Below, in pieces: positions 10,953 to 21,760 of a stretch of 64,000 nt of DNA. The DNA comes from Symsagittifera roscoffensis (lineage: Eukaryota > Xenacoelomorpha > Acoela > Convolutidae), in the NCBI RefSeq assembly GCF_963678635.1, contig NC_087067.1:22453547-22517546 (forward strand), in the 5' to 3' direction. Each line of letters starts with the position of its first letter. Position 1 is the stretch's first letter. The notes beneath the pieces were generated by a model. The model had not been told where the DNA came from. It saw nothing but the letters and a program-made list of their open reading frames with translations, and made no database searches. The translations under genes were made by a program, and so were the position numbers.

Positions 10953-11420
10953 ATGTCATTTAAAAACCTAGGAAATAAACAAACAATCGTTTTACACAAT
11001 TGTGAAATAGATAACAAAAAATACGACCTTGTAATCACACCTCATACACAAACAGTTGGATACATTCGAACAAAACGACAAACACTAAAGAGAAAAATAA
11101 TAACTAAACAGAGACAAATAACACGAAAAAGATTTTCAAAAAATCGAAACGCATTTTCAGAATCAGAAACCAACAGTTTAGACGAACTTTACAAACTAAA
11201 AGAATCAATAGATAAAAATTGCCCAATTCACGATCAATTATATTTCTCTGACTCAGAAACAACTTCAAATTCATCACAAAGAGGAAAAAGAAGAATAAAA
11301 AAGCAGTACAAACACAAACCAGTACATTTATACAATTGGAATCAACCAATTCGACACATTAATAATTACATATTAACAGTCATCGAACAAAAAAATGAGC
11401 TCAACGCACACTCCAGGTGA
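10953..11420 (+). CDS. ORF1: small basic protein before gag (155 aa)
   Basis: An intact frame of 155 codons. The middle (about residues 38-70) is rich in Lys/Arg, with runs such as KRQTLKRKIITKQRQITRKR, and a second basic patch (RGKRRIKKQ) comes later; a Ser/Glu-rich acidic stretch separates them. No zinc finger, helix-spanning segment or known family was recognised. The end overlaps the gag start by 26 nt in another frame, so it is a separate reading frame upstream of gag. Such a position is unusual in Ty3/gypsy elements. Possible roles: RNA binding, nuclear import or a detached matrix-like part. The start is the first ATG after the stem-loop array. Confidence 0.55.
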   Translation: MSFKNLGNKQTIVLHNCEIDNKKYDLVITPHTQTVGYIRTKRQTLKRKIITKQRQITRKRFSKNRNAFSESETNSLDELYKLKESIDKNCPIHDQLYFSDSETTSNSSQRGKRRIKKQYKHKPVHLYNWNQPIRHINNYILTVIEQKNELNAHSR

Positions 11421-14328
11421 AGAAAGTCCAGATGATGATGAAATCTTTCCTTTTATAGTAGATGCAACCACTGATAGAGGACAGCATATATTTTGCAAAA
11501 ATTTACTATTAAATTTATTTGAACCCGGAATTAGTCCATGTAAAACAGAGTTCCCAGATGTAAAAATCAAAAGACAAATCATAGACCACTACTTAAAAGA
11601 TATATGCAACATAACACAACAGTATGGAATCTACTCCATAGAATTCACCTCACCAAACCATAATAATAGAAAATATACAATTCAAACAGACGATCTTGAT
11701 TTAGAATTTTCAAAAGTTTTTTCAGAATATATAAAAAGCATCCAATATCAAAACTCACAAAGAGCAAACTCCATATTCACCAATGAAGTTTTCGCAATAA
11801 TATATAGTTATATTTCGATATTAGAAAACGAAATCCCAATAACAAATGTCTCACCGACAGAAACATCTAAACATTTAAGAGTACGACATGAAATCACACT
11901 ACTCTCTAGTTATTTAAACATCATTAAAGAAAATTTCACGAAAGACGACGTTTCACAACATACAAAACACGATCTACAAAAAATTTTGGCATGGTTCATA
12001 ATAGATTATTTCACACACAATATTGATTTAATTGCACAAGCAAGAAAAAATTTTAGACCCCAAAACTCGAACGATGATACCGCTATCACAGAACAATCAG
12101 ATTATGTTTGGGACCCCGAATGGTCTCATCCAGCATTTATAAGCTTCCCACAATCAATCTCAAGTCAAGCAATAAGTACGATATCTTACATAAGAGATTA
12201 TGTAAAAGTAATACCATTAACCATTGATGCAACACCATTAAACTATAATACATTTTTGCCTGATACACAAAATAATAGTTTAAACTCTACAGTTATACAC
12301 AATGAAAACCTCAATGGAACTAGGAATCTTACTCAACAAGATATCCAGACACCATCACACTTCATAAATGAAGAAATTGTACACACAACAACTACACAAC
12401 AAAGTATTTCACCAATACGCCCAAATTTGACAACACCAAGAAATACAAATCCTTCACAAACACAGGTTACCTTACAATCAACCGTTAAACCTTCGGTTGC
12501 CCCTAAATATTCACATATGGATTACCAAACATACAGACCCATGACAATACCATCAAAAACACGCAAAACATTCACTAGAAACAACTTTACAGACCATAAT
12601 TATAATTATACACATCCATCAAAAACATATAACCAACCACAAAGAAATTTTAACCAATATACAAGATCTCGAAATTGGGATAACCCAATGACCCAACCTA
12701 ATTCAATAAATTTCCAAACAAATCCTCCACAGGATCACAATGAAAATTACCCATTTTTTCAACAAAATAAAAATAAAAAACAGACATCTTATCAAATGTA
12801 TTATTTATCCTCAGATGATGATTTCTTACAACCAGATATATTTGCACCAAATACTCAAGAATATCGTAGACAAGGAATACAGAGAACACGTACAAATCAT
12901 AGAAATTTTTCTCCACAACCAATAGATGCACAACATCAACAACCAATTCAACAACAAAATTTAATTAATACACAATCTTTTCAACCAATTCAACAACAAA
13001 ATCCAATGACTGCACACTCGTATCAAGCATCACAAATGCAAAATGAAATACCACTTCCATATTATCTCCAACAACATGAAATAACAAAAAACCAACTTTC
13101 AAATTTTTCTCAAATGCCAAATGCAGCAGAATCATTACAAATGACAATGAATCCATACCTTATGGGTGGATCATCAATAACATCAAACAAACCTTTAATG
13201 GTTTTCACAGGAACAGACCCTGAATACTCTGTAGAAGATTATTTAAATGCAGTAACAGCAAACCTGCTTTTAAATATTGGACCTGAACCCATTAATACGC
13301 CACTACATCAAAACTGGATACATCGACGCACAGCGTTAATACAAACAACCTTAGATGGCGCAGCCCAAAAATGGTTTTCAGTACTACCTCTAGAAATAAA
13401 ATCAAACTGGAAAAGGTTTACACAGGAATTTTCAAAAATGTTTGACTCCGAAAGAAACAAACAACAACAAAGAGTTTTATGTAATGAAATTCGCAGATTA
13501 CCAAACGAAACCATCAAGCAAATAGCAGTACGAATCGAAACACTAGTTCGAAAAGCATATTCATTAAATACACATGACTATAAAAACACAAAGATGACAG
13601 AAATCTTAATGATGACCTTAACACCACAATTAAGGAAAATAGCAATAAAAAAGAGAGCATCCCACCCTTCTTCAATTCGAGAACCCGATTTAGATTTTCG
13701 AAAACTAGTAGACAAATTAGAACAAGCAGAAATCACGATGAAACTAGAAGAAACGGAAAATCTGAAACTACAATACGTTAACAGAATTGAAACGACTCCC
13801 ACTAATATTAATAATATACAGGAATCAGAGACAGACCTCGTTGAAAAAATCACTGAAATACCCAATATTTATGAAAAGAACCCAAACTTCAAAGGCAAAC
13901 CATCTTTCAAAAAATGGTGTAATTATTGCCGACGATACGGACATAGTATTTCCGAATGTAGACAAAAACAGCAAGACAATCAAAATAAACCTCAAAAATA
14001 TAAAGAACCAAATAAATCATTCTATCAATACATGAAAAAAGATCAAAATCTACCGAACAAAACAGTCCACAGCAACAACAGTTCAGGAAAACCACTCCCG
14101 AACAATACAAATTATACAAGAAATCAATCACCATATAACTCAAGTTATAGAGGAAGATCACCAGAACGAAGAAACACGAATAATTCATCACAAAATCACT
14201 ACAATAGACCAAATAGTCGAAATAACTACTCCAGATCAAATTCAAATACACAACGATTTGTTTCTAGATCTAATTCCCAATCAAGAAATAACTACTATCC
14301 AAACAACCAATCACGAAATTCATCATAG
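11395..14328 (+). CDS. gag: Gag polyprotein (977 aa) with CCHC knuckle
   Basis: An intact frame. The N-terminal third is probably helical. A long Gln/Asn/Pro/Thr-rich linker (about 300-590) follows. A retrotransposon-Gag (capsid-like) region lies at about 600-780, from FTGTDPEYSVEDYL through QKWFSVLP. A single zinc knuckle, C842-x2-C845-x4-H850-x4-C855, precedes an Arg/Asn/Ser-rich tail (about 860-977) of nucleocapsid type. It forms the particle and packages the RNA. At 977 residues it is far longer than usual Ty3/gypsy Gags (often 300-500). The protease frame is open from 14036, giving a 293 nt overlap, and the same Arg/Asn/Ser composition continues across the stop in the +1 frame, which suggests Gag-Pro expression by frameshifting. 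Confidence 0.9.
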   Translation: MSSTHTPGEESPDDDEIFPFIVDATTDRGQHIFCKNLLLNLFEPGISPCKTEFPDVKIKRQIIDHYLKDICNITQQYGIYSIEFTSPNHNNRKYTIQTDDLDLEFSKVFSEYIKSIQYQNSQRANSIFTNEVFAIIYSYISILENEIPITNVSPTETSKHLRVRHEITLLSSYLNIIKENFTKDDVSQHTKHDLQKILAWFIIDYFTHNIDLIAQARKNFRPQNSNDDTAITEQSDYVWDPEWSHPAFISFPQSISSQAISTISYIRDYVKVIPLTIDATPLNYNTFLPDTQNNSLNSTVIHNENLNGTRNLTQQDIQTPSHFINEEIVHTTTTQQSISPIRPNLTTPRNTNPSQTQVTLQSTVKPSVAPKYSHMDYQTYRPMTIPSKTRKTFTRNNFTDHNYNYTHPSKTYNQPQRNFNQYTRSRNWDNPMTQPNSINFQTNPPQDHNENYPFFQQNKNKKQTSYQMYYLSSDDDFLQPDIFAPNTQEYRRQGIQRTRTNHRNFSPQPIDAQHQQPIQQQNLINTQSFQPIQQQNPMTAHSYQASQMQNEIPLPYYLQQHEITKNQLSNFSQMPNAAESLQMTMNPYLMGGSSITSNKPLMVFTGTDPEYSVEDYLNAVTANLLLNIGPEPINTPLHQNWIHRRTALIQTTLDGAAQKWFSVLPLEIKSNWKRFTQEFSKMFDSERNKQQQRVLCNEIRRLPNETIKQIAVRIETLVRKAYSLNTHDYKNTKMTEILMMTLTPQLRKIAIKKRASHPSSIREPDLDFRKLVDKLEQAEITMKLEETENLKLQYVNRIETTPTNINNIQESETDLVEKITEIPNIYEKNPNFKGKPSFKKWCNYCRRYGHSISECRQKQQDNQNKPQKYKEPNKSFYQYMKKDQNLPNKTVHSNNSSGKPLPNNTNYTRNQSPYNSSYRGRSPERRNTNNSSQNHYNRPNSRNNYSRSNSNTQRFVSRSNSQSRNNYYPNNQSRNSS

Positions 14329-15703
14329 AAACTACTCCTATAATCGAAATAGAAGTTATTCAAACAACCGAAACCAGAATTACCCGAACAGTCAATCAAG
14401 GAATAACTCATATAATAGATCGAACTATAACAGACCAAACAACAATTATCAAAACAGATCGCGAAATAATTCACAAAATCGACACTCAAGTTATAATAAT
14501 CGTTATAGAAATTATTCCCAATCGCCACACCGGAATAATAATAACTATAATAATTCTAATAATCGCCACAGAAGTAGTACACCTAAACATCAAAGACAAA
14601 TCAATCAAGTACAATCTAACCCAGAAACAACATCAGACCCTCCAGGTATTGATGACACAGTAACTGATACGTTACAACTCAATCAAATAAACTGTACATC
14701 ATCAGATTCAGAAAGTGATACTGAAAACACTCTTTCTATCAATATGATAAAAGTCGAAAATGACTATGAATCTGTCATATATGAACAACCCTTTTCATCA
14801 CACATATATGAAAATCAATCAGAATTTCTTCAAAATTATTACACTACACCCATAAATTCCACACCAACGACGCAAGAAACAAATGAGATTAACACTACAG
14901 ATCAAACCAATAAAAATACCAAAACAAAATGCTTGAAAACAAACCATATTTATCAAAATATACAAAAAGAACAACCCAAAGAAAAAATTTGGACAATACC
15001 ATTTCTCTTAGAAAGCCCAAGAAACAAAGAATTTCAACCACCAGACCTTGAAATAGATTTTTTAATTGATTCAGGAGCAGAATCAAACATAATAAACATC
15101 CCCACATGGAATGAAATAAAAACCTTACACCCAAAGCTAACACCTCTTGAAACCTCCAGCAAACTAGCAACAGCACAAGGATCAACATTGATAAACTACG
15201 GAAAAATCCAATTATTTCTCCTCCCCACCAGAACAATGGAACAAAGCAAAATTTTAAATAAGCCATTTAAACAAATATTCCATATCACTGACATTAAATA
15301 TAATATCATTGGAATACCATTTATTTCGAAGTATATACCAACAATTAACATACTAAATAGTAAAATATTAATCAAAGATAAATATACAAAAACAAAAGAA
15401 ACATCCTTAACATTTTTTCAAAGATTAAATAAACAACCACCATTCTTTTCAAAATTCTACCCGATATTTAACCAACAAAGAAAACACTTGAAACCACTAT
15501 CAGGAAATATCTATAATTTTTCAATCAAACAAGTTCACCAATATGATAAAGAACAAAACAAACAAAAATTTTATATGTCAGAATTTGAATTCAAACCTAT
15601 TCACAAATTTTTCAAAATCACAATATCATCCATAAAATATTTGAAAAATTCGAATTCAGATATCATTTCCTTCATGTCTATAACAACACACCTTACCAAG
15701 TAA
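14258..15703 (+). CDS. pro: Aspartic protease ORF (Gag-Pro extension, 481 aa)
   Basis: The frame is open from 14036; the first ATG is 14258. The Arg/Asn/Ser-rich start (to about residue 110) continues the Gag tail, so the ATG may not be the true start. The catalytic motif LIDSGAESN has its Asp at about residue 271. A later hydrophobic IIGIPFISKY segment fits the retropepsin C-terminal strand. The protease cleaves Gag and Pol. The frame runs past the protease and ends 15703, overlapping the Pol frame, which is open from about 15593. A -1 shift is needed there; I did not find a classic slippery heptamer. Confidence 0.85.
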   Translation: MFLDLIPNQEITTIQTTNHEIHHRNYSYNRNRSYSNNRNQNYPNSQSRNNSYNRSNYNRPNNNYQNRSRNNSQNRHSSYNNRYRNYSQSPHRNNNNYNNSNNRHRSSTPKHQRQINQVQSNPETTSDPPGIDDTVTDTLQLNQINCTSSDSESDTENTLSINMIKVENDYESVIYEQPFSSHIYENQSEFLQNYYTTPINSTPTTQETNEINTTDQTNKNTKTKCLKTNHIYQNIQKEQPKEKIWTIPFLLESPRNKEFQPPDLEIDFLIDSGAESNIINIPTWNEIKTLHPKLTPLETSSKLATAQGSTLINYGKIQLFLLPTRTMEQSKILNKPFKQIFHITDIKYNIIGIPFISKYIPTINILNSKILIKDKYTKTKETSLTFFQRLNKQPPFFSKFYPIFNQQRKHLKPLSGNIYNFSIKQVHQYDKEQNKQKFYMSEFEFKPIHKFFKITISSIKYLKNSNSDIISFMSITTHLTK

Positions 15704-18700
15704 CATTACCTTTAGGACTTTTAGGATATTGTGAAACCAACGCTACAATATCACCAATACACGAAAAAGCCTATCGCGTAAATAATATACTCCAATTACT
15801 AGATATTTGCCAATCTACAATTCTTAATGAAGAATTATCTATAAATAATATAATAAGTAACGAAAACAGAAATACGGATTATTTCACAAAAACTCCATAT
15901 TTCAAACCTACATTCAACATAAGTAACTACACAGAGGACCAACAAAAATTTTTAACAATGTTTAATTTCCAACATTCACAAATAACACAAGACGAATTCG
16001 AAAAGTTAGCCAAACAGCTAATTAAATATTCATCAGTCTATGCAACATCAAAATTTGATGTTGGCAAAATCAGTTCATCACTACATCTCCCGTTAAAACC
16101 AGACGCAGTTTTCAAAAAACAGAGAGCAAGTAAAGTACCAATTCACTTACATGATAAAGTGAACAGATTACTCGATATTTTAGAACAATACAACATTATA
16201 TCACCAGTTAATAAAGAAGAACAACCAAAAGGCAACACATTTATCAACCCCGTTATCATTCTAGCTAAAGGAGAATCATTAAAAATCGTTCTCGATGCTA
16301 GATACCTCAATTCACTTATAGATGAATCAAAATGTAATTGGCCCATTGAACCAATACAAGTTATTTTAACAAAAATAAACGGCAAATACTTTACAACCGC
16401 CGATATGAATAGTGCATACAATCAAATGCCACTAGATGAACAATCACGACGTTTAACACAATTTGTTATCGGAAACCAACAATATGAATTCAACCGCTTA
16501 TTCTATGGAATATCCATAGGACCAGCAGCATTTTCAGCTTTTATGAGCAAAATTTTGAGACCACTAATACTCAAGAAAAACGCAATCACCTATTTAGACG
16601 ATGTTTTTATGCAATCACAAACAAAAGACGAGATGTTCAATGTTTTAGAAAAATATCACCAAATACTTCAGAACGAAAATCTGAAGGCCGCCCCCGATAA
16701 ATCACACTTCTTTTTGACAAGAGTTAAATTCTTAGGACATAATATAGAAAGAAAAACAATCACTCCATTGAAATCACGCATTGACGCTATTCAAAAACTT
16801 CAACCACCAACAAATAAAAAGAAAATCCAAGAATTTCTTGGAATGTTAAACTTTTTAAGTAAATATGTTTATAAAATGCAATTATATCTACGACCATTTT
16901 ATAACATCCTTAGACAACAAAATAATTTTGAATGGAATACAGAACATCAAACACGATTTGAAGAAATAAAGAAACTTTTAACTGAACAAATTTCAAACAC
17001 AATTCCAGATTCAAATCAACCATTTTATGCAATGTGCGATGCTTCGAACTTTGGCATCGGTGAAGCACTATTACAATCACATAATGGTACAAATAAAATG
17101 AACCTCATATCAGCAAATTCTCGATTATTCACTCAAGCAGAGCTACGACTCTCAACTCTAATGAGAGAATGTACAGCCATAATATATACACTGACAGAAT
17201 ATGAATTTCTGATACTTGGATCAAAACATCCAACAGTTCTATTCACAGACCATAAACCAATCATCTTTCTCTTTACACAAAAATCTAACCCAAACCACCG
17301 AGTTTACAGATTTCAACTAATTCTAATGAAATTTCCAAACTTACATATAGTTTGGACTGCAGGAAAAAATCTTGCATTACCAGACACCTTAAGTCGAAAT
17401 ACACCACCTGAATTACTTACACGAAAAACAACAGTTGAAATACCCAAAAACATAAAATTCTACCTTGCAGAAAACGAAACATCACCCCGATTGGAATGCA
17501 AATATGCAGTAAAAACTGATATTGAACAATCACAAATAAATAGTTTACAACATTTCCCACTTTATTTAGATTGTCAAAATAATCATTATGAAGTTGATTT
17601 ACTTGGAACATCAACTTTCAAACCAATCCCATATTCTCAATGGATAAAAAATAACACCCAACAAAAACGAACAAAACAACACCCGCCTAAAAAAGACCAT
17701 TTTCCACTAATTGAAAAAGAAGATTTAACTGATAAAATAAATTTATCAGGACCACAAACAAATGATTCAAAATACACAATAAATCAAGTTTTTGACCTCC
17801 ATGACCCACTTGATACAATACCCTTATCTACATTAGAAATCGAAAACATTTTTCTCCCCCCAACAGAAACAATTACAATTTCAACACTGAAACAATATCA
17901 AAACCTTGACCCAGTAATTCGACAACTGAAATCATGGCACAAATATAAAACTAAACCTATCAAAGCAGATTCAACCATTCTAGGAAACAAAACACTCCTC
18001 CGATATTTTCGCAAATTTAACAACACAACCATTAACGAAAATACAGACCTTTTAGAGTATAACCTGAATGAATCTACAGTTCCATGTCTCCCTTTAAGTA
18101 TGATTCTTATAGCTTTTAATATTTCACATACACAAAATATTAAAGGACACTCTGGATCAGAAAAAACATATTCAAATTTTATACAAAACTTTTATTTCCC
18201 AAATGCACCAATTTGGATAAAAGTACTATGCAATGACTGTATAGTATGTCAACTAAATAAACCTTACCCAAATCAAAAACAAATAGCACAAAAACAAGAT
18301 TTTAAAGGACAAAGCTTGTACTTTAATCATCGTATCTCATTTGATACTAAAGGACCAATTTCACCCTCATCAGAAGGAAACTCCTACATTATGGTAATTG
18401 TTGACGCATTTACACATTATGTAGCACTTAACCCAGTACCACATTGTAACGCTTATTACGCTTACACAACACTCTATGAACACTGGATAGCAAAATTCGG
18501 ACTACCAGAAATTTTAGTTACAGACAACGGTACAGAATTCATAAATAATGAAATTATCACACTATGTCATTTATATAACATTAAACACAAACCACGTACA
18601 TCTCATGCACCTTGGACAAACGGCTTAGTCGAAGGTATGAACCGTTCATTACAAGAATATCTTAGATGTATCATCAACGGAAATGATACAAAATATACCG

Positions 18701-19605
18701 AATGGTCAGCAGATGTAAAATTATTTCCCTTAGCATATAATTCACAAATTACGACAACTTTAGGAATGTCACCATACGAAATGGTTTTTAACCAAAAGCC
18801 ACGCAAACCAATAATGTTTACAGCGAATTCTCATAAAAACGCACAAGGTTATTGTCAACCAAATAAAGACTCAATTTGTTATAACCTACCTTTACATACA
18901 CACGATGAAGATCATTTTCATCACCCACAAATTCTTAAACTAGCCACCGGTACACACACCGAATGGATTCTAAATAGAGATAAAAAACACAATGAAATTT
19001 ATCAAAAAATAACAAAAAAGTTATTACAAAGACAAAACATTAATGAACAAATCAATTCACGTTTTACACCAGCCTCCGATTTAAAAATTGGAACATTTGT
19101 TTTAATACCTAATTTTAATACACAAAAAGGAATTTCTAAAAAATTACAACCCCTTCGAAAAGGACCATACCAAATAATTGCAAAACCCACTGATGTCACA
19201 TATAAAATTACCGACTCAAACAAAAAAGAAATCGTTCAACATCGAAACAACCTATTACCTTATTACCCAAAAGAATACGCACTCCGCGAATTAACTCAAT
19301 TATATTCTTTCACAGGATTAAAAATCATACAAAATGAACCACATCTGAAAAACACAGAACAAAATGATAACCCCACCGAAAATCAAAACACAAAACCAAC
19401 CGCCACCAAAAACAATACACCAAACCATAAAGAATCTCCAAAACAAAGAAAAAATAGAAAAATGACCGAACAAATAATACCCCAAGAACAAATCGACAAA
19501 TCAGAAAATAGAAAAACAACAAGACTCCGAAATCAACCACGTAAAAACTATAAAATATTCATCCCCCAATCTAAAATTTTAAAGAAAGTAGAATTTCAAA
19601 AGTAA
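15593..19605 (+). CDS. pol: Pol: reverse transcriptase, RNase H and integrase (1215 aa from its first ATG at 15958)
   Basis: The frame is open from about 15593; the first ATG is 15958, and residue numbers here start there. The part before that ATG has a conserved-looking LPLGLLGYCE block, so Pol is probably made by frameshift from Pro. RT: TTAD with D149 and YLDD at 212-215. RNase H: D361 (CDAS), E404 and D431 (FTDH), with D476 in PDTLSR. Integrase: zinc-binding H724, H731, C761, C764; catalytic D796 (SFDTKG), D856 (TDNGTEF) and E892 (VEGMNR). A GPY/F-type module (GPYQIIAKPTDVTYKI) lies near 1080, then a charged tail without a chromodomain. All catalytic residues are present. A long spacer (about 480-640) separates RNase H and integrase. 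This places the element in Ty3/gypsy. Confidence 0.95.
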
Positions 19606-20430
19606 TTTTAACATTTGCTTCACAATCTTGAAACCTCCGAAACATTTTTCATTTACATTTTTCAAAATAACATGCTGACAAGTACGTAATAATTCTAGTT
19701 CAAAATAGACCAATAGGATTCATCCAACCCGTCACTTTCTCTAACTCAAACTAAGACCAATTAGACGAATCATATAGAACTCCAGGCACATCTATAACTA
19801 TAACTTTACGACCTCCAGGTCAAAAATAAGCAAACCACTCCAACTTGACAACTAAAATAAATATCACCATAATACCGTACCCCTCCCTTATCTAATAACC
19901 CAAAGATCAACAATATTTCCCCAACTCAGACCACGAATACCCCCAAAGCAAATTTGTTAACTTAGCCTAAAGTAACAAAATGAACATTTTAATTAGCCTA
20001 AAGTATAAAAATCTCACCATACCCCGGATCATTTGACAAACAAAAATAAAGAAAAAGACGACCTCCCAGTCACCATGAAAATTGCCCCCAACAATTTTTT
20101 ACAAAACTCAACCCACTTGTCAAAAAACTAATAAATAATCCGACCACACTAGAAAATCGCCTCAAACAGCAAAAAATATTCGACCAAGAGATCATTTCTT
20201 AAATGCTCTTCTCTCAATCAGTTACTCAAATACTCATAAATCTTAAACATTTTTTTTACAATACTTGAAACCTTTATAATATTTCTTTTTGATATACTTG
20301 AATCTTTTCTAATAATCCTAATCATTTTTTGTAACATTTTTTTAATTTTCTACACTATTCTCGAACTATTCCTCCAACTTTCCAAAACCCTTGATTATAT
20401 CCACAGGTACGATTTATACAACTTGTCTAA
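19606..20430 (+). other. Pol-ORFX spacer
   Basis: About 825 bp with no long ORF, A/C-rich like the rest of the element. It contains the pyrimidine-rich tract and CCACAG acceptor-like end at 20401-20406. Possibly the intron end of a subgenomic mRNA. Confidence 0.4.
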
Positions 20431-21760
20431 ATGATACGAACAATTTTCAGTAGAACCGATATTTTTTTATTGTTTGTAATTTTCATAGCATTCTTATCAT
20501 CCCTCATTTTGACCATCTGTAAATGTATAAAGAAAGCAATCCTCACATTTGCCCTAGCAACAGTCCTTCTAATTCTTTTTTTGGAAGAATATTATAATAA
20601 ACACAAAATTTCTCACTAAAGTAATAATTCAAAAACCATCAAAAATTGCTACCCAACAGTCACAGAATCAGTCTTCACCGACATCATCCCAAGATAACCA
20701 AACACCACCTTCAACTACTCAAAATCCTCAAACATCTACACGAATTTCTTTTCAAGACAATCCATACACTTTTGAAGAACGACATGCTCGTTTATCAGAA
20801 CCAATAGAACCAGTTCAACGACAAGCACCTTTAAGCGAACCAACATATAACCTATATCCAACACTACCACAAAAACTAAGTAGAATAAAAAATTCTAGTC
20901 AAAACCAAAATACAGTCGAAATAAATAGACAAATTATACATCCTCGACGAAACAGAAATTTTCAAACTCCCCGAGTTCATTTTGATATACCTCAATCCCC
21001 ATCACAAAACACTCCAGAAAACCCCATTGGTATATTACCAGAAACCCCTACGCTTCTTTCACAACGTAGCACCTCAAGCCTACCATCAGATTACTTAGGT
21101 TCAACACCAACATCTGAGCAAATACGTGAAAATCCTTTCAACCCCACAAACCAAACATCACGATTTCCATATTGGACTACACATTCATTTACACAAGGTG
21201 AACCAAATTTAGTCAATGACCCCATAGATATTTCTACGGATACAACAACATCCTCATCACTACCAGAAACATTATCACTACCATCAACACCATCAATAAG
21301 CAAGATTTCACCACCACCTTTTAATTTAAATTTTCCAAATAATCTCGACGCCAGATATCGAGAACAATCATCAATAAATATTCCTTTAAGACTAGATTGG
21401 AATACATTTACAGCACCTCCACCACTATTTGGACAACATCAAGAAAGTAACCGCCTTCATAACTGGGCACTTAATAGATTACAATATCGCCAAGATATTC
21501 ACAACGATATCCGTGATCACAATATTCAAATACTCCAACAAAACAGTTTACAATTAAAGTTTGAAATCACAGTTAAGTTAAATAATATTACCCAACATCC
21601 CTACCCATTAAATCCACCTAACATAACAGCTCAATCACTACCACCACCGTTTATAACTACTGAAGTAATATACAAATACGACAGATATACCAAAAACACA
21701 ATTGGCTACATTACATTTTATAATCCATACTCAGGATTATCATACACATGTATATTCTAA
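20431..21760 (+). CDS. ORFX: membrane-anchored Pro/Ser-rich protein, split by a frame change
   Basis: The first part (20431-20619, 62 codons) has an ATG and two hydrophobic helices (LLFVIFIAFLSSLILTI and a second around LTFALATVLLILF). The second part is open in the +1 frame from 20573 to the stop at 21758-21760 (396 codons) and contains no Met at all, so it cannot start on its own. It is rich in Pro, Ser, Thr and Gln, then has a more ordered end (about the last 130 codons). The frames overlap by about 45 nt around a T-run. Either +1 frameshifting, splicing or an indel joins them. The stop overlaps the env start by 13 nt, so reinitiation is plausible. I recognise no family. Its place just before env suggests an accessory membrane protein. 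Confidence 0.6.

Noticed and set aside
13907-14251. Minus-strand ORF of 114 codons in the gag region
   Set aside because: Shadow of the Asn/Arg/Ser-rich gag frame; Tyr/Cys/Phe-rich composition follows from the biased opposite strand.
14895-15266. Minus-strand ORF of 123 codons over the protease
   Set aside because: Opposite-strand shadow; the + strand frame carries the DSG protease motif.
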